Shown here piece by piece: positions 15,885 through 26,387 of a DNA stretch of 64,000 bases. The DNA is taken from the NCBI GenBank assembly GCA_006538405.1, contig BJKQ01000001.1:4154001-4218000 (forward strand). The letters are read 5' to 3'. The notes under the pieces were generated by a model. It saw only the letters and a list, made by a program, of their open reading frames with translations. It searched no databases and was not told the origin of the DNA. This DNA is from Hansfordia pulvinata (lineage: Eukaryota; Ascomycota; Sordariomycetes; Xylariales). How positions within the stretch are numbered: position 1 is the first letter of the stretch; every line of letters begins with the position of its first letter. Position numbers and translations under genes: made by a program.

Positions 15885-17722
15885 TACCCGGCAAGCATCG
15901 GGTCAACCAAGCGTGATTTCAGTTTGGCACAGGAAGTGAGAGAGGCCAGCCGAAGAATGAGGGGGGGGGAGGAGGTGCGCGATCGGCAAGTAGATGCAGC
16001 CCGTGATGGGCGGTGTCGCGGCACTGATTGTGCTATACGGTAGCTTTCAGGTACCTGTACTTCTGGTCATTACTATGTAGACTGATTCGCATGGAGTTGC
16101 AGCTATTCTCGAGTGTTCCTCGCCTCATGTTACAGCCTTGGCAGCAGAGCTTCTTCCATTGTCTCTGGCTGCCACCGTCGAAACGCGACCATCCACTGAA
16201 ACGCGCCAACATGAAAGCGTTAAGTGCATATGCATATGCACTTAAACAGAGTTGGACGACTACATGTAACGATCGATGTCACGCACGTGCAGCACACTTC
16301 CAGTCATGTTCCGTGTCGCAGGTCATCGTGGCCGTGACAGGTTATGCGAATGAACCATATGAACCCAACAGGCCTGTTTGTCTGTTGTCGGTTCTTTGAG
16401 TGTACAAAGCGCCCTTGATACGCCGATAAGGCCAAATAAGGTGGGAATAGCCTAAGTGCATCACGGCTAGCCGATCCGTGTGAAGTGGAAGACGTGAGCT
16501 TGCCAGAATCCCATGTCCACCCTCACAAAAGCGCGACGGTCAGAAAAAAAAAAAAAAAGCCCCGTGATGAATGCAGGGACTGGCGTGATTGAACCTCGAC
16601 CGATTGCGGGGGACAGTGGGAAAAGGGGAAAGAGGAGGCAGAGCTGTCTCTGTCCCCATCTGTGTCCCCGTGGGGTCTCCGGAGGAGAAAGCTAGGGGTG
16701 CCTAGAGAGCGGCGCATTGTGGCCCGAACTTGTCGCCTCTCCTACCCTCTCGGTTTTTTTTCTGGGGCAGCGAAGATCGGCCGGCAGTGGAACGGACAAT
16801 GGCCGGGATACCACTTCAGGCGATCGGGAAAAGCGGAAAAAGCGGGAGCTGGGGATCGGAGATGGAGCCCCAACGAACGGGAACCTGCCGGTTGATGTAC
16901 TCGCACTCAAGCTGCGGAGGCTGTGAAGGTGACTTCCATGGACCCGCGGTCTGCCTTGAGCAATTAAGGGGTTCCTATCTGTAACTGTGAGTCTACCTAC
17001 CCACATAATCGGAGCCCTTGATACGTATTCTGGCAGTGTCTAGGCACATAGGTACTCAGCACTTTTGAGGTTCTCGACATACGAGTAGCTGGTGGCGGTG
17101 GGGACGGGACTGGAGGCTCTTGGGGGAATTCTTGGGGTGCCCATGCCCGTGCTACGCCGTCCTTCTCCCCAGCTGTGAGTACATTGGATGTGCGAGATGC
17201 ATTTGGAAGAGTACGCCAGCATCGTGCGCCCAATCACTGCGGGACTGGAGTCATTGGCCAGCTTTCGACTGGCTGGCGCCGCGCGACCCCGCGCTCCATT
17301 CGCCCGAAATCAGCGAGACGGCGGGCTCATGACAGCCAAAGTCCCCCACAGCACAGGTTCCCATGCGGAGTACGTACTCGTACGAGAACTCGTAGTGTGG
17401 GGAGTGTGCGCGCTAACCAACTCGAAAGGTCAGCAGCTTCGCTGCGTTGTTCCCGGCCTCTGTCCCGATCTCGCCGCCTTTTGCGCCGCCGACCGTCCCT
17501 CCAGGGGCCCCGGCTCCCGACCGCCGCCCGCCGGTGCGTGACGACTGCACCTTGCTGGCTCTTCTACTCTCCTCTCCCATCTTCATTCATTGCCCTCCTG
17601 CTCCCCTCCTGCCTGCCTGCCCGTCGCCGCCGTCATCTTCACTGGCACGCACCGCACCGCACCATCCGTACATCACATCCCGCCACCACCAGCCCGCCCC
17701 ACCGCCTCCCCATCGCCGCGCC
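15885..17722. promoter_or_regulatory. Divergent intergenic region between kinase and lactate dehydrogenase
   Basis: This 1.8-kb stretch holds the promoters of the two divergent genes. It contains a perfect 26-bp palindrome (16220-16245), a run of 15 A at about 16544-16558, and one TACTCGTAC nonamer (17375-17383). The last 200 bases before 17723 are C-rich leader sequence. No gene is recognised. Confidence 0.55.
16220..16245. repeat. Perfect 26-bp palindrome
   Basis: The half-site TTAAGTGCATATG is followed at once by its exact reverse complement. It lies about 340 bases upstream of the kinase start and could extrude as a hairpin or bind a dimeric regulator. Function is not known. Confidence 0.9.
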
Positions 17723-19545
17723 ATGACCTCCCTCTCCGGCGTCGAGGTCGCCAGGCACGACTCCCAGGAGTCGTGCTGGGTCGTCGTTCATGTGCGTCTC
17801 CTCAGCCTATCCTGCGCAGCCTCGGCGCGCCCACACAGACAGCCGCTCCGACATGCTGACCTCGAGCCCAGGGCAAAGCCTATGATGTCACCGAGTTCTT
17901 GCCCGGTACGACCACCCTCGCCGCCTCTCCCCCGCCGCGAACGCGACAGCGACAGCACAGCGGCGACAATCTGGCCCGTCCAGCCCATTCGCATCTCGAA
18001 GACTGACATCCCAATCCCGACAGAGCACCCCGGCGGCATGAAAATCATCCTCAAATATGCCGTCCGTAAACCCCCCCCAAAGCAGGGCCGCCACCCGCAC
18101 ATCCAGACTGACCGCCGCACAGGGCAAGGACGCGACCGACGCCTTCGACCCCGTCCACCCCCCGGACACCCTCGACAAGTACCTCGACAAGTCCAAGCAC
18201 CTGGGCCCTGTCGACATGAGCTCCGTCGTCAAGATCGAGGAGAAGGTCGACGCGGACGAGGAGGGTCGCCTCGAGCGGGTCAAGAACAAGCCCCTCATCG
18301 AGCAGTGCTACAACCTCATGGACTTTGAGGCCGTCGCCAAGAACATCATGAAGAAGAGCGCTTGGGCCTACTACTCGAGCGCCGCCGACGACGAGATTGT
18401 GAGACCTCTCTGACCCCATTCCAACCCACCCGCCAAGGCTGGGCTTCAGGTAGACTGACCACACGCGGCAGACCTTTCGAGAAAACCGCGAGGCCTTCCA
18501 CCGGATATGGTTCCGCCCGCGGGTGCTGGTAGACGTCAGCAAGGTGGACTTCTCGACGACCATGCTAGGCACCAAGGTGGACATCCCGTTCTACGTGACG
18601 GCGACGGCGCTGGGCAAGCTGGGCCACCCCGAGGGCGAGGTGGTGCTGACGCGGGCGGCGCGCCGGCACAACGTGGTGCAGATGATCCCGACGCTGGCGA
18701 GCTGCTCGTTCGACGAGATCATGGACGCCGCCGAGGCGGACCAGGTGCAGTGGATGCAGCTGTACGTCAACTCGGACCGCGCCGTGACGGAGCGCATCGT
18801 GCGCCACGCCGAGAAGCGCGGCTGCAAGGGCCTCTTCATCACCGTCGACGCGCCGCAGCTCGGCCGCCGCGAGAAGGACATGCGCTCCAAGTTCACCGAG
18901 CAGGGGTCCGACGTGCAGTCGGGCACCAAGACGGACACGTCCCAGGGCGCCGCGCGCGCCATCTCGTCCTTCATCGACCCGGCCCTGTCGTGGGCCGACG
19001 TGCCCTGGTTCCGCTCCATCACCTCCATGCCCATCATCCTCAAGGGCGTCCAGCGCGTCGAGGACGTCCTCAAGGCCATCGAGGCCGGCGTCCAGGGCGT
19101 CGTCCTGTCGAACCACGGCGGCCGCCAGCTCGACTTTGCGCGCTCCGGCGTCGAGGTCCTCGCCGAGACGACCCGCGCCCTGCGCGAGCTCGGGCTCGAG
19201 GGCCGCATCGAGATCTACGTCGACGGCGGCGTCCGCCGCGCCACCGACATCGTCAAGGCGCTGTGCCTCGGCGCCAAGGGCGTCGGCATCGGCCGCCCCT
19301 TCCTCTACGCCATGTCCGCCTACGGCGAGGACGGCGTCGCCCGCGCCATGCAGCTGCTCAAGGACGAGATGGAGATGGCCATGCGCCTCATCGGCGCCGC
19401 CTCCGTCGCCGACCTCAACCCCTCCCTCATTGACGTCTCCAACATGGGCGCCCACGTCACCGGCGTCCCCGCCGACACCCTCGGCCGCAAAGTCTACGAC
19501 CCCCTCGCCACGCCGGCGTGGAAGAGCCCCAAGGCCAAGCTGTAG
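17723..19545 (+). CDS. Cytochrome b5-FMN L-lactate dehydrogenase (flavocytochrome b2 type)
   Basis: A 496-residue fusion of an N-terminal cytochrome b5 domain and an FMN-dependent alpha-hydroxyacid dehydrogenase domain, the Cyb2 architecture that oxidises L-lactate to pyruvate. Five exons: 17723-17791, 17872-17905, 18024-18061, 18123-18398 and 18472-19545, with introns of 80, 118, 61 and 73 nt. Heme ligands are H36 (in HPGG) and H59; the 23-residue spacing matches yeast b2 (H43/H66). The catalytic base is H354 in SNHGGRQLD with R357 next to it. Other active-site signatures are AYYSSAADDE, QLYVNSD and PIILKGV. The b5 domain starts almost at residue 1, so there is no mitochondrial presequence like that of yeast Cyb2. 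The protein instead ends in AKL, a peroxisomal PTS1-type tripeptide. The true substrate could be another 2-hydroxyacid. It is a CYB2-like paralogue; I give no symbol because location and substrate are open. Confidence 0.94.
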
Positions 19546-19784
19546 GCAGTAGGGCGGAGAGGATCGCGGGTTGGGGCTTTTTTGTTTTGTGTATATAGCC
19601 GTGGGTTGGGTTGGCGAAATAAAAGCCGATGAAGAACTGTAGATGTTTGTGAATGGCAATGGGTTTTGCAGCATTCTGGCTCAACTGTAACTGTATACTG
19701 AGAGCGGTTCTCTGTCTGTGGACCATCATGTTGTGTGGACATTTTTTACGATAAGCGCATTGTCTTTCATCAAATCAAGCACCG

Positions 19785-19872
19785 TCTCGATTGGTCTAGT
19801 GGTCAGGATATCCGCTTGTCATTACACAAGCACAGTTCGCGGATGGCCGGGGTTCGATTCCCCGATCGAGAG
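19785..19872 (+). tRNA. tRNA-Asp (GUC) with a 16-nt intron
   Basis: A full cloverleaf can be drawn. Acceptor TCTCGAT pairs with ATCGAGA, the anticodon stem TCCGC pairs with GCGGA, and the T stem CGGGG pairs with CCCCG around TTCGATT. The discriminator is G at 19872, as expected for tRNA-Asp. The anticodon GTC (19818-19820) is followed by A37 and a predicted intron at 19822-19837. In the precursor GCTTGT can pair with ACAAGC, so the anticodon pairs with the intron as in normal fungal pre-tRNAs. A short T tract about 10 bases downstream (TCTTTTG) would serve as Pol III terminator. The identity as Asp rests on the inferred intron position; that it is a tRNA is nearly certain. Confidence 0.88.
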
Positions 19873-21432
19873 CAACCATTATCTTTTGCCGTTGCCCATG
19901 CCAATTACCATATCGTCATACGCAGTGTTTGTCCTCCGTGACACGGAGACGACACTCTTTTTTTCCCCCTTTTCTTCTTCCTCTTTTTGTTTCTTCCACC
20001 TCTTCGACACCCCCGTCGTCCCGGTCTTCACGGATATGGGCTTATTTTAGAGGCGGGGAACCGATCCTTCCACCCTCGTGCTGAACAACGGTGGTAACCT
20101 GCTAGCCTGCCACCCTGCTCGTTAGAAGTCGCCACAGCAGCAGTCCGGGCACCATCCGCGGCCCTAATTCTGTCGAGCGATGGCGCCACTGTCTTTCTCC
20201 GCAATGGCGAGAGGCAATAACCAGCGTGATTGAGCCTGAAGAGTGTTCGCCCTCGCTGATTTGGAAGAAAGAAAGGCAACCTGGGTGGGGGGGTTTGTCG
20301 CTGAATACTTCCCTTTACAGCCTCTGTGCCGCATTGTGCAGGTCTGCAAGTTGCCTCTTCCAGAACACGAATACCGTCGTCGTCCGAAATCGTGCCGGTT
20401 GCAAGTCGAACAAGTCGGGTGTCGGGAATACCGGAAAAAATCTCGCGCGGGCGAAGTCTCGCGCACGCGCCCCTGGGAGCCCTGCTTTCGACCTCGGCGG
20501 AGGGGCGTTTGCCCAAGCGCCATGGGCAGGCAACCCTTCACTCCGATCGTGGACCATGGCAAGAGAACCGGAAGAGCTGAGTTGGTGCATTCGCCCCCCC
20601 GGGGCTTCGCGGCCAGTGAAAGTCCCACGACTCTCACGGGCGGCTCCTCGTTAGAGCCTACTTGCCTGGGTTCACAACTTCCGTAAGTGATCGCTTTTTT
20701 TCTTCTTCTTGGTCTGTCGGTATTGCAGTGGCGCAGTTCTGAAGTTCTGCGGTCCCCCGCCGGACCTTGGCGGAAAAAGCCGCGCTGGCACCTTGGATCT
20801 GGCAATGAATCCTGCTCGGGGACCCAATGCTACTCGTACAAGCCCCCGCGGCGTCGCGGTGACTCTGGGCTTTCGTTTAAATGGGGTTTCCAAACACAAG
20901 GACTCGCCGCCCGCGGCCGCGGCGATAACCGCAATCCTCTCGCTAACTAGACTCGCAAGATAGCAAACCGTCAATAGTCGAATTGCTCACCGACGCCAAT
21001 CATAACCCAGTCAATGATACTCAGTCGTTCGGGTTGAGCCGACGCACTGATGAGCGGCGACGCGCTATGAGCGCTCGCGGCCGTAACGTGCCTGCGGTGT
21101 GGCTCTGCAGGAACCGCCACTACGTGGCGAGGCGATTCAGCAATCCGCTTCTTGACCCGATCCGTCAGCGCGGGTGGCATGGTCGAGCGAGCCTGAGCGC
21201 TGACTGGCCAAGAGATTCCCAGGAGGCGCTCTCGCAGATATAAACCTTGCGCCCTCCCCTTTGCATGGCTCCAGCCAAGCCGTCGAGACCATCCGAGATT
21301 TTTTGCCTCAACATTGAGCCACGTCTGCAGCCAACACGAAGCCCACCATTCCAAAGTCCGCCGCAAAGGGAAGAATCAAGAGGAGTGTCAAAGAGAGCAA
21401 GAACAGGAAAGACAACCTAACAACGCGCCAGC
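19873..21432. other. Intergenic region upstream of the serine-repeat secreted protein
   Basis: No gene is recognised. Open frames on both strands are short and without family features. It includes a TACTCGTAC nonamer (20831-20839) and the promoter and leader of the gene at 21433 (TATA-like element listed separately). Confidence 0.55.
21238..21244 (+). promoter_or_regulatory. TATA-like element
   Basis: ATATAAA lies about 190 bases upstream of the ATG at 21433. A C-rich stretch and an A-rich leader follow, a plausible core promoter for the secreted protein gene. This is position and sequence only. Confidence 0.45.
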
Positions 21433-21528
21433 ATGCTCATCCCCCGCCTCTTCAAGACGGCAGCCCTCCTGCTCCAGCTGCCCTCGGCCCTGGGGCACCC
21501 GGCGCCGGCTGCGGAGGAGCAGGGCCTA

Positions 21529-21565
<37 letters not shown>

Positions 21566-22092
21566 ACACCTCTCTGGAGGCGCGATGGGCGCCCCATGGC
21601 TCTCAGAAGATCAGGCAGGGCGAGACGATCAGGCTGACCCGCGGGGCGGTCGAGGGCTATGCGGTCGATGTGACGGCTGAGACGCTGAAGGACAAGACGG
21701 AGGAGGGGACGGGAGACCATGACGAGGAGGCGTACGAGGCGATAGACGAGCTGTCGAAAGGGCTGGTGGAGGCCCTGAAAGGCCGGGGACAGGCCGCCGC
21801 GGAGGTGAGCCACGACGGCAAGCAGTACCGCGCGGAGATCACGGGCCGGGGCCTGCCCCAGCTGGCCGCCCTCGGCGCGGCCTCGGTCGCGCACACGGCG
21901 GCGGCGGCCGGGGCCCCCGACTGGGAGAAGCACGTGGACAACCTCTTGCACGAGCTGATGTGGCTCTGGCACGCCTCGGGCATGCCCAAGGAGTTCGTTA
22001 TCTCTGTCTCTCAGCTGAAAGAATATGACGTATTGAAACCGAACTGGGTCGCGCCTCGATACGACATGAGATTCAGCCTCAGCATGAAGTGA
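21433..22092 (+). CDS. Secreted protein with serine repeat, function unknown
   Basis: An intronless frame of 219 residues. The N terminus MLIPRLFKTAALLLQLPSALG is a good signal peptide, probably cleaved before HPAP. Next comes a run of 12 serines encoded by 12 identical TCG codons. The mature part is acidic in the middle (EEGTGDHDEEAYEAIDE) and has an Ala-rich segment (LPQLAALGAASVAHTAAAAGAP). It ends with DWEKHVDNLLHELMWLWHASGMPKEF and a C-terminal stretch that could be beta-strand. It has no cysteine. I do not recognise a family. The leader is A-rich before the ATG and a TATA-like element lies upstream. An extracellular role is inferred from the signal peptide only. Confidence 0.75.
21529..21564 (+). 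repeat. (TCG)12 trinucleotide repeat in coding sequence
   Basis: Twelve perfect TCG units in the frame of the secreted protein at 21433, coding for Ser12. Pure repeats of this length commonly vary in copy number between strains. Confidence 0.97.
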
Positions 22093-25000
22093 GGGAAGGG
22101 GAGGTGGTGGAAACAAAGAGAGAAAGTGGAGTCTACCCAGGTACCTACCAGAGGTAGGTAGCAGAAGTGGTAAAATGGGATAGACGGCGGCACCTGCCAT
22201 GAAATGGAAACAGGGAGAAAGAGCCACCCGGGGCTTGTGCTACCGCGCTTTCCGCCGGGACCGGCTCACATAAAGACGGTACCTTAGACTCCGTAACTTT
22301 AACTTCTTTATCTAGGGCAGTCCCGTAAATGTGCAAAATAGAATGGTCCACGCTCATATGCCCGGTTGCTCGTAATAAAGCAGCTAAATCTGCTATTTAC
22401 ACAATTGCTAGATGACCACGCTTCTTCTTTTAGGGTGTTGCAAAATAGGGACCCATGCATAGACTGGGGATATGGGAAGACGAAGAGTGTTTTTTTTTTT
22501 TTTGCGCCACTGGAAAGCGGATGGTTCCTAATGAGCGGAGTCAACTGCTTCTGCTCGACGCACCTGTCCTCGCGGTTGTCCGTTCTAGATGGCACGATAT
22601 GGGCATATCTTGGATTACCTAACCCATCTGAGACACCTACCTACTTCCTCACCTGAATAGTCGCTTCCTGCAATACTATCTACCTACAGTACGCACAGTG
22701 ATGACCCGAGATAAGGTGCGCAATTTGGAACCGCGTGTGCCGACACGACGACCTCGAATCGAGTTCGTGACGGCAGATTGGGGTGAGACACGACGGGTGC
22801 GGCTGTGGCAAGGCGGTGACGCGCCGGCCGTCAAGGGCGAAGTGGGAAGTGGGCGGTGGTTGGCGTGCTCGCAGGCCATGGCGCCCGCATCGCATGTCAT
22901 GCGTGCATGCATGCACCAACAGCCCGACGAGTCATGTGTCTGCCCGGCCTGGCGGTGAGGGAGAAGGAGACTGGATCCATGGCCATGGCGAAGACGATCA
23001 GCCAGTCAGTCGGTGCTCGGAAAGCCAGGTTCTGACTGGTGGGCGGCTGTGGCTGGGAGCCGTGGCGATGGCGATGGCGATGGCGATGGCGGGTTGCGCC
23101 CGGGCTCGTGGGTGGGCAGTGGCCGATGACGCATGGCGTGCATTACCCGTGGCAGATTTGGGTGCTCCGCGCCTGCAGACACTGGACTCGTAGATGGGCG
23201 TGCTGGGGCATGGGAATCCCGTCAAGTCGATGGCTGTCTGAGTTTAGCCCCGTCGGCCGTAGTCCAGGCACGCCATAGGGGCCGCGGCTCGCAGATGATA
23301 GGCGCGGCTGTGGCCGACGGCGCGCTGGTGCCCCGCTTCGAGGTCACGCCGCCCCATCATGCTGTCGCCAGGTACGAACACGCCCGCCTGGGCAGCATCC
23401 ATGGAAGCGTGCGTGCTGATGGAAGTCAGTGCTCCCCCCGTCCTATCCTCCACTGTCCTGGGGTTGGCGATGACAGCCCGGAGCAAAGTGGCCGTAGAGG
23501 GGGCATCCTTCCAGGTTTCCTTGCGACTTACACCCAAAGCGGGTGACAGGGCACGAGCCCGCGTCCACGTGCTTCTGTAGAGGATCACCCCGCCGACTCC
23601 AGACGCCTCAAGTCGCATTGGATCCAGTCAACATCTGCAATTTGGATGGCAATCATCGTACCTGCCAGGGCGGTGGTGGCATGCACAATGGGCGCCGACG
23701 TAGGCGACCTGGAAGTCGGGAGTCTGGGACAGAGGCCAGCGCAGGGCGGCGATGAGATTATCAACGCGATAGAAAAAGAAAAGACAGCCAGAGGCGTGAA
23801 TTACCCCCCGGTCCCGTCGCAACCCGACACAGAAAAGAAAAGATGGCAAAAGCCACCACGATCCGATCCCCCGGGCTGCATCGTCGTCATGGATCCTTTG
23901 CGTTAGCCCTCAATGCCGCTCCTGAGATCCAAGGCGTGGCCCCAACCTCAAGGCTCCATTCGTGTCGCCCATTGCAAAGGCACGAGTACGGTACTTATTA
24001 CTTCGCCTGACACGTACAGGTACAAGGACGCGGCAGTCCCTCAGGTCCCGTCCTCTTCTCTTCAACCGTGTCAAGGCAGCCGCCGCAACCTTCCACCATT
24101 CTACTCGTACCTGCCTCCATACTAAATGCAGGCGCGGGTGGTAGATTCGATATCGAATGACTTGCAGGTAACACACGACTTGGACACGATGGCATGACCT
24201 GCAGCAAAAAGGCCTTTGATTCAACTTCACTTTGAAGCGCACACACAGACGTGCCACACACTCACACGCACACGCACGCATAACCACCTCGACGTCGCAC
24301 CGCAATCCGGCTTGTTCCTCACGGCCGTCTCTTCAATCCCTTCTTGCCCTCCCAACTTGGACGCCCATCTCGACATCGACAAACACCGGGCTGAGCTGAG
24401 CAGCAACAACAACAACGAAACAAGACTGTCTTGACCCGTCCTGCCCTCTCGTGGCCAGTCCCAAGTTCCAACACCCAGCAGTCTCACTCTCACCCACGCC
24501 CGCGAACGCCCCTCTTGGCGCTGCCACACCACCCACAGTGCCACCCACCGCCGACAGACTGAAGGCTGCCGCTTCTGCTCTCCACGCGGCCCTCTGCCAC
24601 CATCGCCCTGTCTCGTCCCGTGTCGGCCGTCCCGTCTCGTGCTGGCTGCCCCGTCTCATCTTGACCTCTCGATCGGCCACCGCCTGGCTTCTCCGTCCTG
24701 CAAGAGGCCCGCGGCCCCGTCCATCCGCCGCCACCCCGTCACTCGTCCTCGCTCTGGCCTAGCAGCCCGACGGACGCTACCGCCTTGGAACCGCGACCAC
24801 GCCCCCCTAATCTTAGGCCTCGACCGGGCCCTGCCCAGGCCCGATCCCGATCCCCGTCCGACGCGGCCGCCGTCTCGGTCTGCACACACCCCGTCAGATA
24901 ACGATAACCTCGACCAGATGCACATGAATCAGCTCGACTCCAGATAACCCTCCGCCCCGCTTACATCCCGCCCTCCCACCCAACCCTGGTACAGCACGAG

Positions 25001-25256
25001 CGTGACGACAACGTCAACCACCGACGCCTTGCGACGCGACTTGAAGCCAATGCGCCCCAGCATAGTCACCCCTAGCCTCGCCCACCGTCAACAAACCTCC
25101 ACCACTGCTGGTCTTGGCCCCTTCGCGACGCGCCTGATCCCGGCATTGGTCCATTCCGCCTCTCCCATATCGTCTTCCACCCCCCGCCTCGCCTCGTAGC
25201 AGGCACCCGCGACACCGTCGCCGCCTCCGAGCGCAACGCCTCCTCTTCGCCTAGCC
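22093..25256. other. Intergenic region upstream of the Rab gene
   Basis: No gene is recognised in this 3.2-kb stretch. It holds four GGCGAT hexamer units (23064-23087), a TACTCGTAC nonamer (24102-24110), an interrupted CA-rich run near 24238-24275, and CCTACCTA/TAGGTAGG-type motifs near 22140-22165 and 22620-22690. From about 24450 the sequence becomes strongly C-rich, as in long fungal leaders, and probably contains the promoter and 5' UTR of the Rab gene. Confidence 0.55.
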
Positions 25257-26387
25257 ATGTCGTCCCTCGAAGCCAAGATCGTCGTCCTGGGCGCCCAGGG
25301 CGTCGGCAAGACATCGCTCGTCATGCGCTACTGCAAGGGCGCCTTCAATCCCGCACAGGTCACCTCCACCGTCGGCGCCAGCTTCATGACCAAACGCGTC
25401 GTCGACACCGACACGGACACGGTTGTCCGCTTGCAGATCTGGGATACCGCCGGCCAGGAGAGGTTCCGTTCCATCTCTCGCCTCTACTACCGCGGCGCCA
25501 ACGCCTGCATTCTGTGCTACAGCATCACCGACGCCCGCTCCTTTGAGCAGATGGGCATGTGGCTGACCGAGCTGCGCCGCAACCTGCCTCCCGACATCGT
25601 CCTCCACGTCGTCGGCACAAAGGCCGATATTGTCGCTCGCGACCCCTCGCGCCGCGAGGTCCCCTTTGAGCGCTGTATAGCCTACGTCGCCGAGAACCTC
25701 GCCCCTGGCCGGGGCTGCACCCCGCCCCCGACGGCTTCTCCCACTGGCATCATGCCGCCCCTGGCCGTGCCCACAAACTCCGGCCCCGGCTCCGCCTACA
25801 CCTTCAACCCCGGCGCCGCCTCTTCCTCTGCCGCCTCCTCCGCTCCCACCCCTAACCACATCTCCACGCCTGGCGCCACCTCCATTCTCGGCGGCCCTCA
25901 CATGGCCGCGCCCGTCTCCCATGGCCCCGAACCTCGCAGTCCCAGCAGCAAGCGAAGCAGCGGATTCTGGGCCCAGGAGGTTGGCTGGGACGCCTGCCAC
26001 GAGATCAGCGCCGAGAGCGGTGAGGGCGTCGAGGAAGTCTTCCGCGTTGTCGCCCGCAAGCTGGTCGAGCAGAACCGCAAGATTCAGCAGGCCATCCTGG
26101 CCGCCACAGCCACGCCGGGCACTCCCGGCTACCTCGACAGCGCCTCCATGATGGACGCCAGTATCGGCCCGGGCAGCGCTGCCGGCGGTCCTGGCACCCA
26201 CATGACAGGCTATTTCGACGCCGTGAACAACCCCCGCGGCAGCTTCCGCGTCGGAAGAGACCGCCGTAGCTGGCTTTTCTCTCCGGCCTTCTCCCCTGCC
26301 GTCACGATAGAGAACGCGCGCCAGCAGCACGAAGACCCCTCGGCCGACGAGGAGGCGACAAACAAGCGCGGGCGCCGATGTTGTTAG
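25257..26387 (+). CDS. Rab-family small GTPase with an insertion between G4 and G5
   Basis: An intronless gene for a 376-residue Rab-type GTPase; ordinary Rabs are about 200-220 residues. G1 is GAQGVGKT (12-19), the switch I region carries TSTVGASF as in Rab5/Rab21-like proteins, and G3 is WDTAGQE (62-68). G4 is TKAD (121-124), with Thr where most Rabs have Asn. G5 is SAESGEGV (251-258). Between G4 and G5 lies a Pro/Ser/Gly/Ala-rich segment of about 90 residues (roughly 150-238) that is probably a disordered surface loop. A second low-complexity tail follows the last helix. The end RRCC is a double-cysteine geranylgeranylation motif, so it should be membrane-anchored and act in vesicle traffic. 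I cannot name the exact Rab subfamily. Confidence 0.93.
   Translation: MSSLEAKIVVLGAQGVGKTSLVMRYCKGAFNPAQVTSTVGASFMTKRVVDTDTDTVVRLQIWDTAGQERFRSISRLYYRGANACILCYSITDARSFEQMGMWLTELRRNLPPDIVLHVVGTKADIVARDPSRREVPFERCIAYVAENLAPGRGCTPPPTASPTGIMPPLAVPTNSGPGSAYTFNPGAASSSAASSAPTPNHISTPGATSILGGPHMAAPVSHGPEPRSPSSKRSSGFWAQEVGWDACHEISAESGEGVEEVFRVVARKLVEQNRKIQQAILAATATPGTPGYLDSASMMDASIGPGSAAGGPGTHMTGYFDAVNNPRGSFRVGRDRRSWLFSPAFSPAVTIENARQQHEDPSADEEATNKRGRRCC

Noticed and set aside
18565..19674. 369-codon antisense frame over the lactate dehydrogenase
   Set aside because: Shadow of the strongly third-position-GC coding strand.
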